Positions 10,571 through 22,456 of a DNA stretch of 64,000 nucleotides are shown one piece after another. The position numbers and the translations under genes are program-made. The notes beneath the pieces were generated by a model. That model was given only the letters and a program-made list of their open reading frames with translations. It was not told the DNA's origin and did no database searches. Source of the DNA: Humulus lupulus (taxonomy: Eukaryota; Streptophyta; Magnoliopsida; Rosales; Cannabaceae); contig NC_084794.1 in the NCBI RefSeq assembly GCF_963169125.1, forward strand, positions 226,173,409-226,237,408, written 5' to 3'. Within the stretch, counting starts at the first letter, position 1. Each line of letters opens with the position of its first letter.

Positions 10571-12700
10571 ATGGTCGCTGCAAACAATCCCACCACTGGT
10601 GGGCGACCATTGCCCCGAATACCAGAGGAGAAAACTCCTTGTACCGAAGACTATCTGCGACGACCTGGAAAGCAGCCCATGGTTGACCTAGGCCCTAAAG
10701 AAAGAAGTGATTCATCCAATTCTCAAGTGCCGCCAGCTCGCAGGCCTAATGAAGATCTGTACTACAATCCTGAAAGGTATGCTCCCATTGTGGAACTCGA
10801 AAATTGCCAACTGCAAAAGCAGTTGGCAGAGGCAACAAAACGAAATGAGGAATTAGCCAGGTAAGCTACGGAAGTCCAGGGACCTCCTCGGAGGCCTAGA
10901 GGAGATCCCTATGGGAGCACGGCCACCAAGAGGGTGGAACAAGCGCCACAGCCGAATCAACCGAGGCCCTGAAGAAGTTCCTGGACTGAGGCCACTGCCA
11001 ACCCGACTGCAGAATTATCAATAGGAACGGGTAATAACCGAGCCCCTCTAGTGGCTCGGAACCCGAATCCTAAAGCTACAAGAAACAACCCGGAGCCTGT
11101 CCAGGCAAACACTGGGCAATCTCGGCCCAACAATGGGAGACAGCCACCGTCGCCCATAAGGCACCCCTAACCAGTCCAAGAGGTCCCCTGACCTACACCA
11201 CAAAGACCGTCTCGTAGTGGCAGTCGGGATGGAAACTGACAGGCCAGATCTAGACGAGGAAATGAAAGGGAGGCTACCCGTTAGCACAGAGCTCCTCAGC
11301 CTTCGGGAAGCCAAATTTCAATATCACAATCTCCTGGGTTAGGGAGACCGACATGGGACCCACCCCATAATTATCGAGCATCACAGCCTGAAAGGGCTGC
11401 AAGCTACGCAAGCAGGAGCATGGACAACACTCGGTCCGTAAGCATTTATAATACTGAGCCTAGACATACAGGAAATCGGGTGAATCATTTTGATTTGCGG
11501 GATCACCTGAACCATATCCGGGAACAATTTGATCCCTCGAACCCTGATCTGTGAGACCATCTGAATGGTCGTAAGTAGTCAGCACATAATCCCATGCCAA
11601 GACTAGGAGCTGGAATTTTTATTAACGAAAACAAGCCCCATCAAGTCCAGGCTCGACCCCCAGTAGATCTGGTCCAGGAAAGGATTGATCAACTCGAAAG
11701 AGCATGCAAGCTCCTGCAAGACAAGCGGAGCAGGGATAAGGATGAAGAGTCCGACGAGGAACTCGAGCCTTTTGCCCCGCATATTTCCAGCACTCCATTT
11801 CCCCAAGGATTTAGAATACCTCACGTAGCACCATTTGATGGGAAATCAGACATGTACAGTCATCTGAACAACTTCAATACCATCATGCAAGCCAGCAATG
11901 TTGGCTACGAGCTCAGGTGTATGCTGTTTCCAGCAACTCTTACGGGATCAGGAAAAAACTGGTTTGAAAAGTTTCGGAGACACTCAATCTCATCCTGGGA
12001 TCAATTAGCAAGAGAATTTAAAAAGCAATTAAAGGCTATAGTTGGCGTTAGGCCTGAAGTTTCGACCTTAACCAATGTCCGATAGCAGCAAGATGAGTCT
12101 CTAAAGAATTACCTTACGAGGTTTAACCTAGAAGTGGCCCAAGCCCAAAATGTCGATGATAGTGGGCACCTGATGGTCGTTAGAGTTGGTATTTTACCAG
12201 GGAGTCCCCTTTGGGAAGATTTAAATAGAAAGCCCATTAGGTCACCAACCGAGTTCAATCGGAGGGCCCAGATGTTTTTTAATGTAGAAGAGGCGTGGTT
12301 AGCAATGAAACTGACCTCTCAGCCCATAACTACAACGACAAACGTTAACTCTACCTCGATCTCGATGGCCCCATCAACTTCGAAACCCTCCAGGGATAAC
12401 CCTTCTAAAAGGAAGAAAAACGAAGAAATGAGATAAATATTTCTCCGTTTACACACCATATACCAAGCTCAATGAGGCTCGGGAAAAAATATTTTTGATT
12501 AATGAAAATCAGGTCCCGTTCAGACGACCTGACCCCATGCGGAATCAGAAGGCGAAAGGGGACTCAAATAAAAACTGTAGATTCCACAGAGATATCGGAC
12601 ACACAACCGATGAATGTCGACAGCTGAAGGACGAGATCGAAGGCTTGATCTCGAGAGGATATCTTAGATAGTATGCTAGAAGCTGAAATTCCAACCAAGC
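10571..12700 (+). pseudogene. G1 gag, broken
   Basis: The start at 10571 (MVAANNPTTGG) is the first ATG after the PBS. A charged coiled-coil-like piece (IVELENCQLQKQLAEA) ends at a stop at 10862. A degraded Pro/Arg/Asn-rich linker follows. From 11594 an open stretch carries the capsid-like domain (PFDGKSDMYSHLNNFNTIM, SGKNWFEKF, SWDQLAREF). A second open stretch follows at 12134-12436. Near 12574 is the zinc-knuckle-like CRFHRDIGHTTDEC, followed by RQLKDEIEGLISRGYL. Gag would form the virus-like particle and bind RNA. Several stops and frameshifts separate the pieces. Confidence 0.85.
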
Positions 12701-12959
12701 CTCAACAAGTCAGAGGGCAGCAGCTGCACAACCTGCCCAACATAATAACCCCCAAGTTCAGGAGGATGAGAGACCCATCCGATTGATGGAGAGGATGTAG
12801 TAACCATCTCAGGGGGACCTCATATTGCAGGTTCGAGCAGGAATGCCCAAAAGAGGTATGTAAACGAGCTCAAGACTGGAGACGGTTCTCCCTAAAAACC
12901 TGAACCACGAGCTCCAAAACAGTAGAGGGTTGAGACTCAGCCCATTTCAATTATTGAAG

Positions 12960-13588
12960 AGGATATGTCACACTTCCAATTTCCTGACAACGACCCTCTG
13001 TTCATTTCTCTCTAGCTCGCGAATAAGAGGGTACACCGAGTCCTCATTGATAATGGGAGCTTGGTGAATATCCTTTACAAAGCCACTCTAGAAAAGATGG
13101 GACTCACGCTTCACGATTTGAAAGCATGTGCAATAACATTGTACGGTTTTTCAGGAGAAGGGATTGCCTGTATGGGATCCATTGAACTCCCCGTAACCTT
13201 GGGAGACTATCCAGTCTCAGTAACCAAGTTGATGGAGTTTGTAGTGGTGGACCTCCTGTCGGCCTACAACATACTGCTCGGGAGACCCATCGTGATTGGG
13301 CTGGGGGCAGCGTTGTCTGTCAGGCACTTGGCCATCAAGTTTCTGAATTCTAGTGGCATCGAGATGTTGAAGGGAGACCAGCTCGCAGGAAGGGAGTGCT
13401 ACATCATTTTCATTAGAAGAATAAATCAAACGAGTGCGCAGACATTGATAGTTGTTCCGGAGACAAATGGGTTCGTCTTCGAGATAGATGAGGAAATCGA
13501 CCCCAGAGTGGAAGAAAGGGCTGACCTCGAACCTCTAGAAGAGCTCGAGGAAGTGACGCTCGAAGGAACAGATCCACAAAGACAGTAA
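12960..13588 (+). pseudogene. G1 aspartic protease
   Basis: The active-site stretch VLIDNGSLVNILY lies at 13040-13078, with the catalytic Asp at 13048-13050. The rest follows the plant Ty3 protease pattern: LYGFSGEGI, then VVVDLLSAYNILLGRP, then HLAIKFLNSSGIEMLKGDQLAGRECY. An open frame runs from about 13020 to 13588, with an acidic EEIDPRVEE tail before the RT linker. A stop at 13014-13016, just before it, separates it from gag. It would cleave the polyprotein. DNGS in place of the common DTGS is normal for this branch. Confidence 0.85.
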
Positions 13589-13656
13589 AGGTGGGGAAGA
13601 ATATTTCCAAAAAGGCAAAATAACAATTAATTTGCTTCTTAAAAGAAAACTAGGAT

Positions 13657-14640
13657 GTGTTCGCATGGTCACACTCGGACATGGTAGGAATCAATCCAAA
13701 TGTCATAAGCCATACATTGAACATTGACAAGAGCTTCCCCCCGAAGCAGCAAAAACAAAGGCTCCTAGACAATGACAGAAAGAAAGCCCTCAAAGAAGAA
13801 GTCGATAGGTTAAAAGCAAATCGATTTATACGAGACGCCTTTTATCTGGATTGGATCGCCAACCCAGTGTTGGTCCCAAAGCCCAACGATAAATGGCGAA
13901 CCTGCATCGACTACTCATATCTTAACAAGGCATGCCCAAAAGACTGTTTTCCCTTACCTCTGATAGAACAACTCCTACATGCCATTACAGGTCATGGCAT
14001 CATGTCATTCATGGATGCTTATTTTGGATATAACCAGATCGCCATGCATGCACCAGATCAGAAACATACGAGCTTCGTAACCGACAAATGGTTATACTGC
14101 TACAATGGCATGCCTTTCAGGCTCAAAAATGCTGGAGCCACGTACCAAAGGCTGGTGAACAGGATGTTTGCCGAGCAGATAGGAAATAACGATAACCATG
14201 TGGATGATCTTACAGAATGTTTTGTTGTGCTTCAGAAATACAACATGAAACTTAACCCACAAAAGTGCTCATTTGGAGTGTCTTCGGGAAAGTTCCTTGG
14301 ATTCATAGTAAATGCACGGGGAATAGAGGTGAATCCAGACAAGATTAAGGCATTAATCAATATGCCTTCACCTCAAAAGCATAAGGATGTCCAAAGCCTA
14401 ACTGGACGAATGGAAGCATTAAATAGGTTTATCTCGAAATCTACAGATCAATGCCTCCCATTCTTTAATCTTTTGAGAGGGAGTAAAAAAATCGACTAGA
14501 CATAGGAGTTCGAGCTCACGTTTCAAAATCTTAAGAAGCACCTCGCTCAGCCACCAATCTTGTCCAAGCCAATCACATGGGAGATTTTGTATATATACCT
14601 CGCTACAACCGAGCATGCCATTAGTGCAGTACTAGCATGA
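13657..14640 (+). pseudogene. G1 reverse transcriptase lacking its YxDD box
   Basis: The domain runs in order: LKEEVDRLKANRFI; NPVLVPKPNDKWRTCIDYSYLNKACPKD; SFMDAYFGYNQIAMH (first catalytic Asp at 14014-14016); FRLKNAGATYQRLVNRMFAEQIG; then directly DNHVDDLTECF and KYNMKLNPQKCSFGV. In Tat RTs a segment of about 15 residues holding the YVDD or YIDD box lies between the EQIG and DNHV motifs. Here it is missing without a change of frame (junction 14190/14191). The HVDDL that remains is the conserved linker, not the active site. The frame stays open to a TAG at 14497-14499. Confidence 0.9.
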
Positions 14641-15549
14641 GAAGAGAAAAAAGTACAAAGACCCATGTATTACGTTAGCAAAAGATTACTGGGGCAGAAT
14701 CGAGATATCCATTAATGGAAAAACTGGCTCTAAGCCTGATACATGCATCTCAAAAGCTCCGACCTTACTTCTAGGCACACCCTATTTATGTGTTGCCGAC
14801 CAGCCATTGCGACAAGTTTTGTCCAAGCCAGAAGTGTCAGTAGATGGTTAAAGTGGGCTGTCGAGCTCGGGCAATTCGAGATCACATATCACCCAAGAAT
14901 AACTATGAAAGGGCAGACCCTGGTAGATTTCATTGTCGAATGTACCTGGATCTCAGATGATGAAGTTGTAACCCCAGCCCACGAGCTGTGGAAACCTTAT
15001 GTCGATGGATCCTCTACTGAAAATGGATTGGGGACAGGTATCATCTTAATTACCCTACTGGGAAACTGGTTCCACTCAGCTTTAAGGTTCGTCTTCGAAG
15101 CATCAAACAATGAGGCTGTATACGAGGCTTTACTAGCAGGACTTCGAGTAGCCAGAGAGCTCAAAGCAAAGGCTATACATTGCTATAGTAACTCACAGCT
15201 AGTGGTTAACCAAGTCTTGGGTGAATATCATGCTCGTGGCATCAAAATGGCCGCATACCTAAAGAGAGCAAAAGCTGCACTCGGACAGTTTGAATTCTAT
15301 GCTGTAGAGCAGGTCCCCCGAGAACAAAATTCAAATGCAGACGCATTGGCCAGGCTCTCCACAACTAACGAGGCTGATACACTGAATGTGGTCCCAGTGG
15401 AGTTTCTTCCAACCCCGAGTATTAACGAGCCTAACGTAGATGACGTATGCATGATTGACTCCCAACCAACCTGGATGACCCCAATAGTTGACTACCTTGA
15501 AACTGGAAGTCTCCCAGCAGACCAGAACGAGGCTAGAAAGTTGATGTAA
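14641..15549 (+). pseudogene. G1 dual RNase H region (RH plus archaeal-type RH)
   Basis: The first RNase H is decayed; MYYVSKRLLGQN near 14665 and LKWAVELGQFEITYHPR near 14850 mark it. The second is open in 14743-15549 and has the archaeal-type pattern: YVDGSSTENG (15001), EASNNEAVYEALLAGL (from 15100), CYSNSQLVVNQV (from 15181) and NADALARLST (from 15334). The third motif normally reads SDSQLV; here the catalytic Asp is Asn (codon 15190-15192). Two RNase H domains in tandem support Tat-branch placement. Confidence 0.85.
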
Positions 15550-16706
15550 CAGATCCCAAGATACACCATTGTGGAAGGAAGGTTGTATAGAAGAGGATAC
15601 TCTATGTAATTACTCCAATGTGTCACTCCACTTGAGGCAAAGAAAATTTTGGGAGAAATCCATGAAGGATTTCATGGAGACCACACTAGGGGCATAGTTT
15701 ATCCAAAAAGGTGATAAGGCAGGGGTATTTCTGGCCCACAATCAAGGCAGACTCGTTTGAATATGTCAAACGATGTGATAAATGTCAACGGTTTGCCTCA
15801 GTTTCATCAGCTCCACCTACCCAACTCACCATGATGAGCTCCCCATGGCCATTCACAGTATAGGGAATTGACCTCATAGGATCATTGCCAACTAGAAAGG
15901 GCAGAGTATGATACGCTGTTGTCGCGGTCGACTATTTCACAAAACGAACCAAAGCGAAACCATTGGCCACTATTACCTCGATGAAAGTCTTAGATTTTGT
16001 TGTAAAATATATCATCTGTCGATATGGGATGCCCAGAAAAATAGTATCAGACAATGGAACCCAGTTTGACAGTAACCTTTTTACCCATTTCTGTGAGAAA
16101 AATGGGATAATAAAAAGTTTCTCCTCCGTGGCCCATCCTCAGTCAAACGACCACATCGAAGCAGTGAATAAAACCTTAAAGAGCTCTATAAAGAAAAGGT
16201 TGGAGGAGGCAAAAGGGAGGTGGCCCAAAGAATCGCCTTAAGTCCTGTGGGATTATAGAACCACAGGGCAGACTTCAACGGTACATACTCCCTTCTCCCT
16301 TGCTTATGGATGCGAGGCCATGTTGCCTATGGAGGTCGAAATCCCTACAATATAGAGCCATGCATACAATTAGGCATCGAACCAATCCCAGCTCAAAGAA
16401 AGTCTAGACCTTATTGAAGAAAAATGAGATGAAGCACAATTGAAAAATGTTGCATATCAGCAGGGAGCCTCTAGATACTTCAACAAGAGGGTTCGAGGTA
16501 GGAAGTTCGAATTGGGAGACTTGATACTGAGACGTGTATTTTTAGCTACACAAGATCCATCTGCTGGGGTACTTGGACCTAACTGGGAAGGACCTTACCA
16601 GATCGATTCCATCATTCGACCTGGGGTGTACAAATTGGCAAGGCTAAACGAAGAGTTGGTGCTACAAGCTTGGAATGACGAACATTTGCGACCTTATTAT
16701 CAATAA
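15550..16706 (+). pseudogene. G1 integrase, broken
   Basis: The zinc-binding HHCC region is recognisable as HEGFHGDH near 15660 and CDKCQRF near 15775, in a frame with stops. The catalytic core has VDYFTKR (Asp at 15930-15932), SDNGTQFDS (Asp at 16050-16052) and HPQSNDHIEAVNKTLK (Glu at 16158-16160), so the DDE triad is present. The usual NGQVE is NDHIE here. A C-terminal part (LGDLILRRVF, NWEGPYQIDSII, WNDEHLRPYYQ) ends at 16706. It would insert the cDNA. Stops at 15866, 15908 and 16240 inactivate it. Confidence 0.85.
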
Positions 16707-17689
16707 TATAGGAACATCAAGCAAGTTTATTTTTTCTGCTTTTCATCAATAAATTCTAAGTTTTGTTCAAAAAAGTTGTATTCTCTTTTAATGTTGTATT
16801 TTTTGCAAACCCTCTTAATTTAATAACCTATGATCACACTCACAGGATATTAAGGGGGGCATAAGTGGTATATGATCATACCATAGGTTTTAAAAAATAA
16901 ATAACATAAAATAAAATGTCTGGATCATTAACCCGACATGAAAGTTTATAAGTGTATACATGAGCTAAATGTCTGGACCTTTAACCGGGCATGCACGTTT
17001 ATAAGTACACACATGAGCTAAAACTCTCTGGACTTAACCCAACAATAAAAAAATTAGGTGTATGGATCACTAACCAAACACAAGCTAAATTAGTTTGGTT
17101 CAAACCGACCTAAGCAACAGTAAAAGAAGTTGGAATTTAAACCAACTGTGAATTAAATTCGATCCCATGGTTGGAAAGTTGTACCAAATAAGTCTTGACT
17201 CGTAACCTGGAGGCTATACTCGAGGGTGAGAAAAGGGGACTAAAAAATCAAGATATAACTAAACTATTAAAATTACATGCCAATTATGTACTTTCGGGTG
17301 CATGGTAAAAGTAAGGTTCGACCTTGACACTAACGAAGTCGAACATGGATACTCTGAATAAATCAGTGCATGAGTGCATTGAAATTTGAGCTTAAATCCA
17401 ATAGATGTATTTATACAAATAAACAAATACAAAATCAAGCCTTTAATATAATATGCTCAAAATATTTTGACTTAGAAATGCAAAGCATAATATTAAGGCA
17501 AAAATCTTAAAATAAAATCAAATGCATAAAAGACTTTTGAGCCAGAAAATTGTATGCATAAAGATTAAAGCTAATATTTAATAAAAATAGCTCTAAATCG
17601 AGCTATGTATTGTCTCTGCCCCAAGGGAACATGTAAAATAAATAATAGAGTAAGTTACAAAAAGTTTAATGGGACGCAACCCATGACCT
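16707..17689 (+). other. G1 spacer between integrase and reverse-strand gene
   Basis: Non-coding, AT-rich. A polypurine-like tract, TTAAGGGGGGCATAAG, is at about 16850-16866, soon after the integrase stop. GGACCATTAACCGGGCATG-like repeats follow (16920-17090). G2 and G4 have a similar G-tract at the same relative place. Confidence 0.65.
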
Positions 17690-20581
17690 CGTCTTCACGA
17701 GGTAGATGCCTCCCCACCAGCAGCACCTGGTGCCTCTGTCGTCTTCTCGGCCTCAAGCCATCCTCTTATTCCTCAAGCCAAGCTTTCCACTTTTCAAAAA
17801 ACTCGGCCTCTAAGTTGTCCAAGAAGCTAGTATGGAGTTCAGGGTTGTTGACCCAGATTCAATACATCGCCATGTCTACGGCATGATCTTTCTTGGTCTT
17901 AAACTCCTCAAGAAGGCAGGCCTTCTCACCTTCGACTATCTTGAAGGTTGCCCTCTTTTCCTCTTCCAACTTGGCGTCTTTTGGAGTCTTTTTCCTAGAT
18001 CTCGAAATTTTAGTCCTCAACTTCTTTCAAGGTTACCGCCATAGTTGACTCAAGGTTAGACACCTTCTGGGAAGTCTCCAAGGTAGCCTTCAACTTCACC
18101 TCTAGCTCAGAAACCTTCAGAATGGCTGCCTCCCCTGCTACCGCCTCTAGCCTCGATGCTTTGATCTTGTCCGCGAGCTTCAGCTAGGCATCCCAGGCCG
18201 CTTGAGCATGTGCTCTACTCTTTGCCACCTCGTTGTTCAACTTAAAGTTGTGTTGAACAAAAGAAGTCATTGCCTGTACACAATAATAAACATGGGTTAT
18301 TAAAGGACTTTATAAGTCAGTATAACGCAAAAAGGTTACAACAAAAGTAACTTATCGAGGAAAGGAGCACGCTACCTTTGTCAAAGAAAGTGTTGGCATC
18401 GTGGCAGGAGGTGAGGAACTCCCACAAGGGGGCGTCGAGATTGCTGAGACTTTGGCCCACGCAGAACAAGACGTCTGAGCCCAGATTTTCTCCATGCGAC
18501 CCAGCAGCATTGTTGACCACGTATTTCGGGACGTGGATGGAGATCGTCTATAATCGTTCCCATGTGGGAGATCTTTTTTAGGCACCGAGAGCTCGATTAA
18601 AGACTCGGGTCGGAGGAAGAGACAGGGGGTTTGGGGGCGCCACTAGCTCAACTTCAGTAGCTACCCTCACCTCAAGAACTTCAGTTGTTACCCTAGCCTC
18701 GAGAGTAGATGCAGTGGCAATGTCAGGCTTTGAGTGGCCGAGGCTGGAAGGAATTCCTCGGGTCTTTTGAGTACTTTAAAGGGACGCCCCCCTCTTTGAG
18801 ATGCCCTTTGGCATTTGCTCGCCTTGGCCACCGAGGGACGGCTAAGTACGTTGTCAAGATTAGAATCCATGGCACCTGCAAAATACACAAGTCACACTTT
18901 AGTGATCGAGCTAAGATTACTAAAAGAAACAAGACCAAGGATAAAAGAAACCTAACCGATACACTCAACTGAGCTTGAACTCGGTGACCAGGAAATTCCC
19001 CTATCTTCTGAGGGCACGGGGGGAGTCCCATCACTATATGTGGAAGATGGCCTCGAAAGATCTCTATACATGTTTGTTTCGTACTGAACAGCGACCCCAT
19101 CCCAGACCTTGTTCAGACTATACATTGTTTGATACTGACCTAACTAGCTATCAAACCTATGCACTCTATAATCTACCCATGACCACACATGAAAATTGTC
19201 CCTAGGATCTGGGAAGAGGATCAGTACATCGAGTTTATGCTTAAGCATGGAAGAAGACCACATAGAGGAACTGAGCATGACTTTACCTCCATCATCCGAG
19301 TTTGGTGAGGCTTCGTCTTGGGCTTCGTTTCCCGAAGAAGGTCGATCCTATCGATGAGCCACTGGGGCGCGAGCTTGCAAACTCGAGAACCTTCACCTAG
19401 AGGGAAGTCTGTCACTGGGAAGCGGCACATGGTCCTACCTCAAGTACTTGCGGTAGGCCGAGTCATCCATAGACTGGCCTACCTCTAGGAGGCTGCAGGC
19501 TCGGAGCTGGTCCTCGTGGAGAAGGTAGGACAAGGACCTCCGACCATAGGGCAGTTGGAGCAGGGTTACCCTATGCTCCACCATCGTTTCTGATGGGGTG
19601 GGGCGGTGATAATTGGCTGCAGGAACAACTAATCAATATTCTGAGCACAGCTAGTTAATAAAAAAAAGGAGGGGGTATGTGTGATAAGGTACTTACGGAT
19701 ACGTTGAAAGGAGTAAAATCTTGATGGAGCGAGACCGTCTGTCCAAAAGAAGGCGAGTTTGAAATTTGGGGGATGGTTCGGCACATCTTCATAGAGCTTT
19801 TTCTCCTTGGGGTAGCTCGATAGATAATAAAATCCATCCCCAGCACGAGCTCGAGATGGGTTGCTTTTGAGACAAAAGAGATATAATATCTCTTGAGGCG
19901 AGGGCCCTTCCCACTTCAGCTCATGGTATAATGACCTGAGGGCTGATAGGACCCTAAAGGAATTGGTCTGGAGCTGGAATGGAGCGAGCCCCACAAAGTC
20001 CAGAAAACCCTTGAAATACGTTTTCAAAGGTAGTAGAGCCCCTGCCCTCATATGCTCGCGACTCCATGCGGCGGGCTTATTTTGCTATTGGGATTTCCAT
20101 CTCCCAGGGTGAAGCAGCTCCGTTCTTTCGAAGTCGCAGACCAACACATTAGGGTACCAATATCTCATATATCTGGCTAATAGAAGTAACTGAGCTCCAA
20201 TAGTTCTCAACCTTGAAGAATTCCTCTCTCGAGGTAGGAATGGAAGTGGCTTGGGAGGTTGAAGGACGGTGTGAAAGGTCTTCCATCAGTGAGAAAGAAA
20301 TTGCACCAGGCTCGAAGGCGACGGTGACTTTGAGCTTGGGGTTTAGTGGGATTGGTCTAATTTCGAGGTACGGATATGGATAAACTGCGACCCAGAGTAT
20401 TCTTCTCTTTATTTCCTCAAACTCGTCAATTTGATGTCGAAATCGATCTCAGATGTCTACTTGTTCGCACTTTTCTCTATGCTCGCGTATCAAGCACTGG
20501 TTCCATGTGAAAGGTGATTCAGGACTAGGAGTAAGGAATAGCGAGCTTGGGCTCCCACCGAGTGTCAGGGTACTGCGACAT
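17690..20581 (-). pseudogene. G1 reverse-strand gene (plant gypsy-type antisense ORF)
   Basis: Read on the minus strand from an ATG at 20581 (MSQYPDTRWEPKLAIPYS). The best-kept part, 20051-19697, has LPLKTYFKGFLDFVGLAPFQ, LRSLYHELKWEGPS and FYYLSSYP. This is the pattern of the PF04195-like domain (putative gypsy-type transposon) that also occurs in G2 and G4. A plausible intron at 19617-19696 has donor GTAAGTACC and acceptor TTCCTGCAG. Later exons, to about 17690, are coiled-coil-like and decayed. The function of this family is unknown. The gene opposes gag-pol, so its introns are not removed from genomic RNA. Confidence 0.7.
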
Positions 20582-21611
20582 CAAACAAGAAAGAAAAGGG
20601 TGAGGGCCCAGTAAAAGGGAAATCACAAAGAAAGTGTAGTTTTGGCGATCTAAGCTAGAAAGTTCAAGATCATGAATTTATCTCAATCAAGATTGAAGTC
20701 TCGAAAGGGTAAGATGAGTTCGAAGTAAGCCCCGAACTATTGTAGAGTTTGGACATCAAGCGTGTACCCTCACGAGAGGGTGGGGAAGTGGATATCAGTT
20801 TTAAGAATCATGGATTTTTAGGGATAAAGCTGACGGTTACCCAAAAAGGTGATATTTTTGGGATTTGTGCAGTTAAAACCATAAATCAAAATCCTTATTT
20901 CTTGGTTTTCACGAAACGATATTTCTAATCAAAATATCCTCATTTTTACATATGTACACTAGAAATTTTGGGGTCTAAAACAGTGACTATAACTACAACA
21001 ACATCATTCGGATCAAAAGTTTGCCTAGCATCGATGTAAAAGCCTGAGTAAAACTAGTAAAAACCAGTAAATGTTTTCTCGGATCAAAAGAAGAAGAAAA
21101 ATACACATACCAAAGGAAAGGATTAAGAACGTGAACTTACACAAAGTTGTTCGTGAGAATGATGAAATCGTCGACTGGAATGTTGGTAGAAGGAAGGACT
21201 TCACAGAATCAAGTGTATTGGAGGTATATTGTTTCCATGGTTTTGAAAACATGCAAAGAAATCTCTGGTTTTTCTTTTTTCTTTCTCTAGTGAGATTTTT
21301 TTCCGGAAAGAGACTAAAAGTAAAATGAGGAAGACGAAGTGGGCATATTTATAGACCCCAGGGGATGTCAAGTGTCGGACTAATCCGGGTCGTTGGTTTG
21401 ATTTGGAGTCTGATCCAATGGTTGGACTGTAAATATGGTAATGGTGGCAAAAAGGAGATACGAAAAGATGTGGGAAGATGTAAAAGGTACTCAAGTACTC
21501 TGACTGCGCAATCCTTGGCTGACGCGTGTCCATACTCGAGTGTGGTAGGTGGCCTGATTTTCGAAAGTAGCAGTTCAAAATTTTCCTTCTCATAGGATTC
21601 GAACTAATACT
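20582..21611 (-). promoter_or_regulatory. G1 reverse-strand leader and TATA box
   Basis: The minus strand has TATAAATA at 21346-21353 (inside GGTCTATAAATATGCCC), about 765 bases upstream of the reverse-strand ATG. The matching place in G2 and G4 also has TATAAATA. The leader itself has no coding signal. Confidence 0.6.
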
Positions 21612-21627
21612 TTTGAGGGGGCAAAAT
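21612..21627 (+). promoter_or_regulatory. G1 polypurine tract
   Basis: TTTTGAGGGGGCAAAA stands right before the 3' LTR and would prime plus-strand DNA synthesis. Confidence 0.75.
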
Positions 21628-22456
21628 CTTACACCCAAATTTCGAGAATAGAAATTTTGATCTCGAAAGTCAAGCTCGTAAAGTGTAAGCTCAAAATAAG
21701 CAAATTAGTCATGAGATCAACATTAATGAGAATCAAGTTTGACAATCTCGTTTAATATTAAAACGATGACGTCATAGGTGGTAAGCTCGGAACCACATAA
21801 TCTCGAAGGTTCGAGCCAAGCTCGAAGTTATAGTTAGGGGTTCAACACTTGTTTAATTTTCCTAGTCTGTTTGTATTAGCATCAGTCAAGAAGGTTCGAG
21901 CCTGAATATTGCAAGCTCGGAGGGGATGACCTTGACAAAGAAACTTAATGAGATTGAGGGAAGCCGAGCTAGCAAGCTTGTGATGATCTACTGAGCTCGA
22001 TGATATGTAAGTCGAATGTGTGAGATCGATGGCCAAGTGTGGACATGGTTACTGTTTAAAAATCCCTTTATCTAAGTGATTTGTTGTCATCTGTTAATAA
22101 ATCCCGAATGTCATGGGATTTATACGCGTATTATATATTTATATGCATTTAATTGTATTTATTTTGAGATTTGAATCATAACTCCCCGAAATGTGTGGGG
22201 AGATATTTTGTAAACTAGTCTATAAATAGATTGGAGAAATTCATTTGTAGACACAATGAAATTGACACTGGGAATACTCTGCGGAATCGCTCCCTAAAAA
22301 ATCTTTGAGAGAAATCCATAGTTGAATAACATTGACTCGTGGACTAGGAAGATTTTAACTGCTGAACCACATAAATAATCGTGTGTTTCCTCTTTATTTT
22401 TCTGATTTTGTGTTTAATGCTCTTCATTTCTAAGTTGACGAAAAATGACATTAACA
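21628..22456 (+). repeat. G1 3' LTR
   Basis: Starts TCTTACACCC (5' LTR: TGTTACACC, so the first bases have mutated) and ends ACATTAACA. TATAAATA is at 22221-22228. The GTCAT duplication follows at 22457-22461. Confidence 0.9.

Larger units (their letters stand above)
9672..22456 (+). mobile_element. Ty3/gypsy element G1, Tat type, nearly complete
   Basis: Two LTRs (9672-10499 and 21628-22456) bound a 12.8 kb element flanked by GTCAT at 9667-9671 and 22457-22461. The order is gag, protease, RT, RNase H, a second (archaeal-type) RNase H, integrase, non-coding spacer, a reverse-strand gene, PPT, LTR. Dual RNase H plus a long 3' region with an antisense gene are marks of the Tat/Ogre/Retand branch. 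Every coding part has stops or deletions, including loss of the RT catalytic box, so the copy is dead. Confidence 0.9.

Noticed and set aside
14191..14211. HVDDL as the RT active site in G1
   Set aside because: By comparison with related RTs this is the linker after the real YxDD box, which is deleted.
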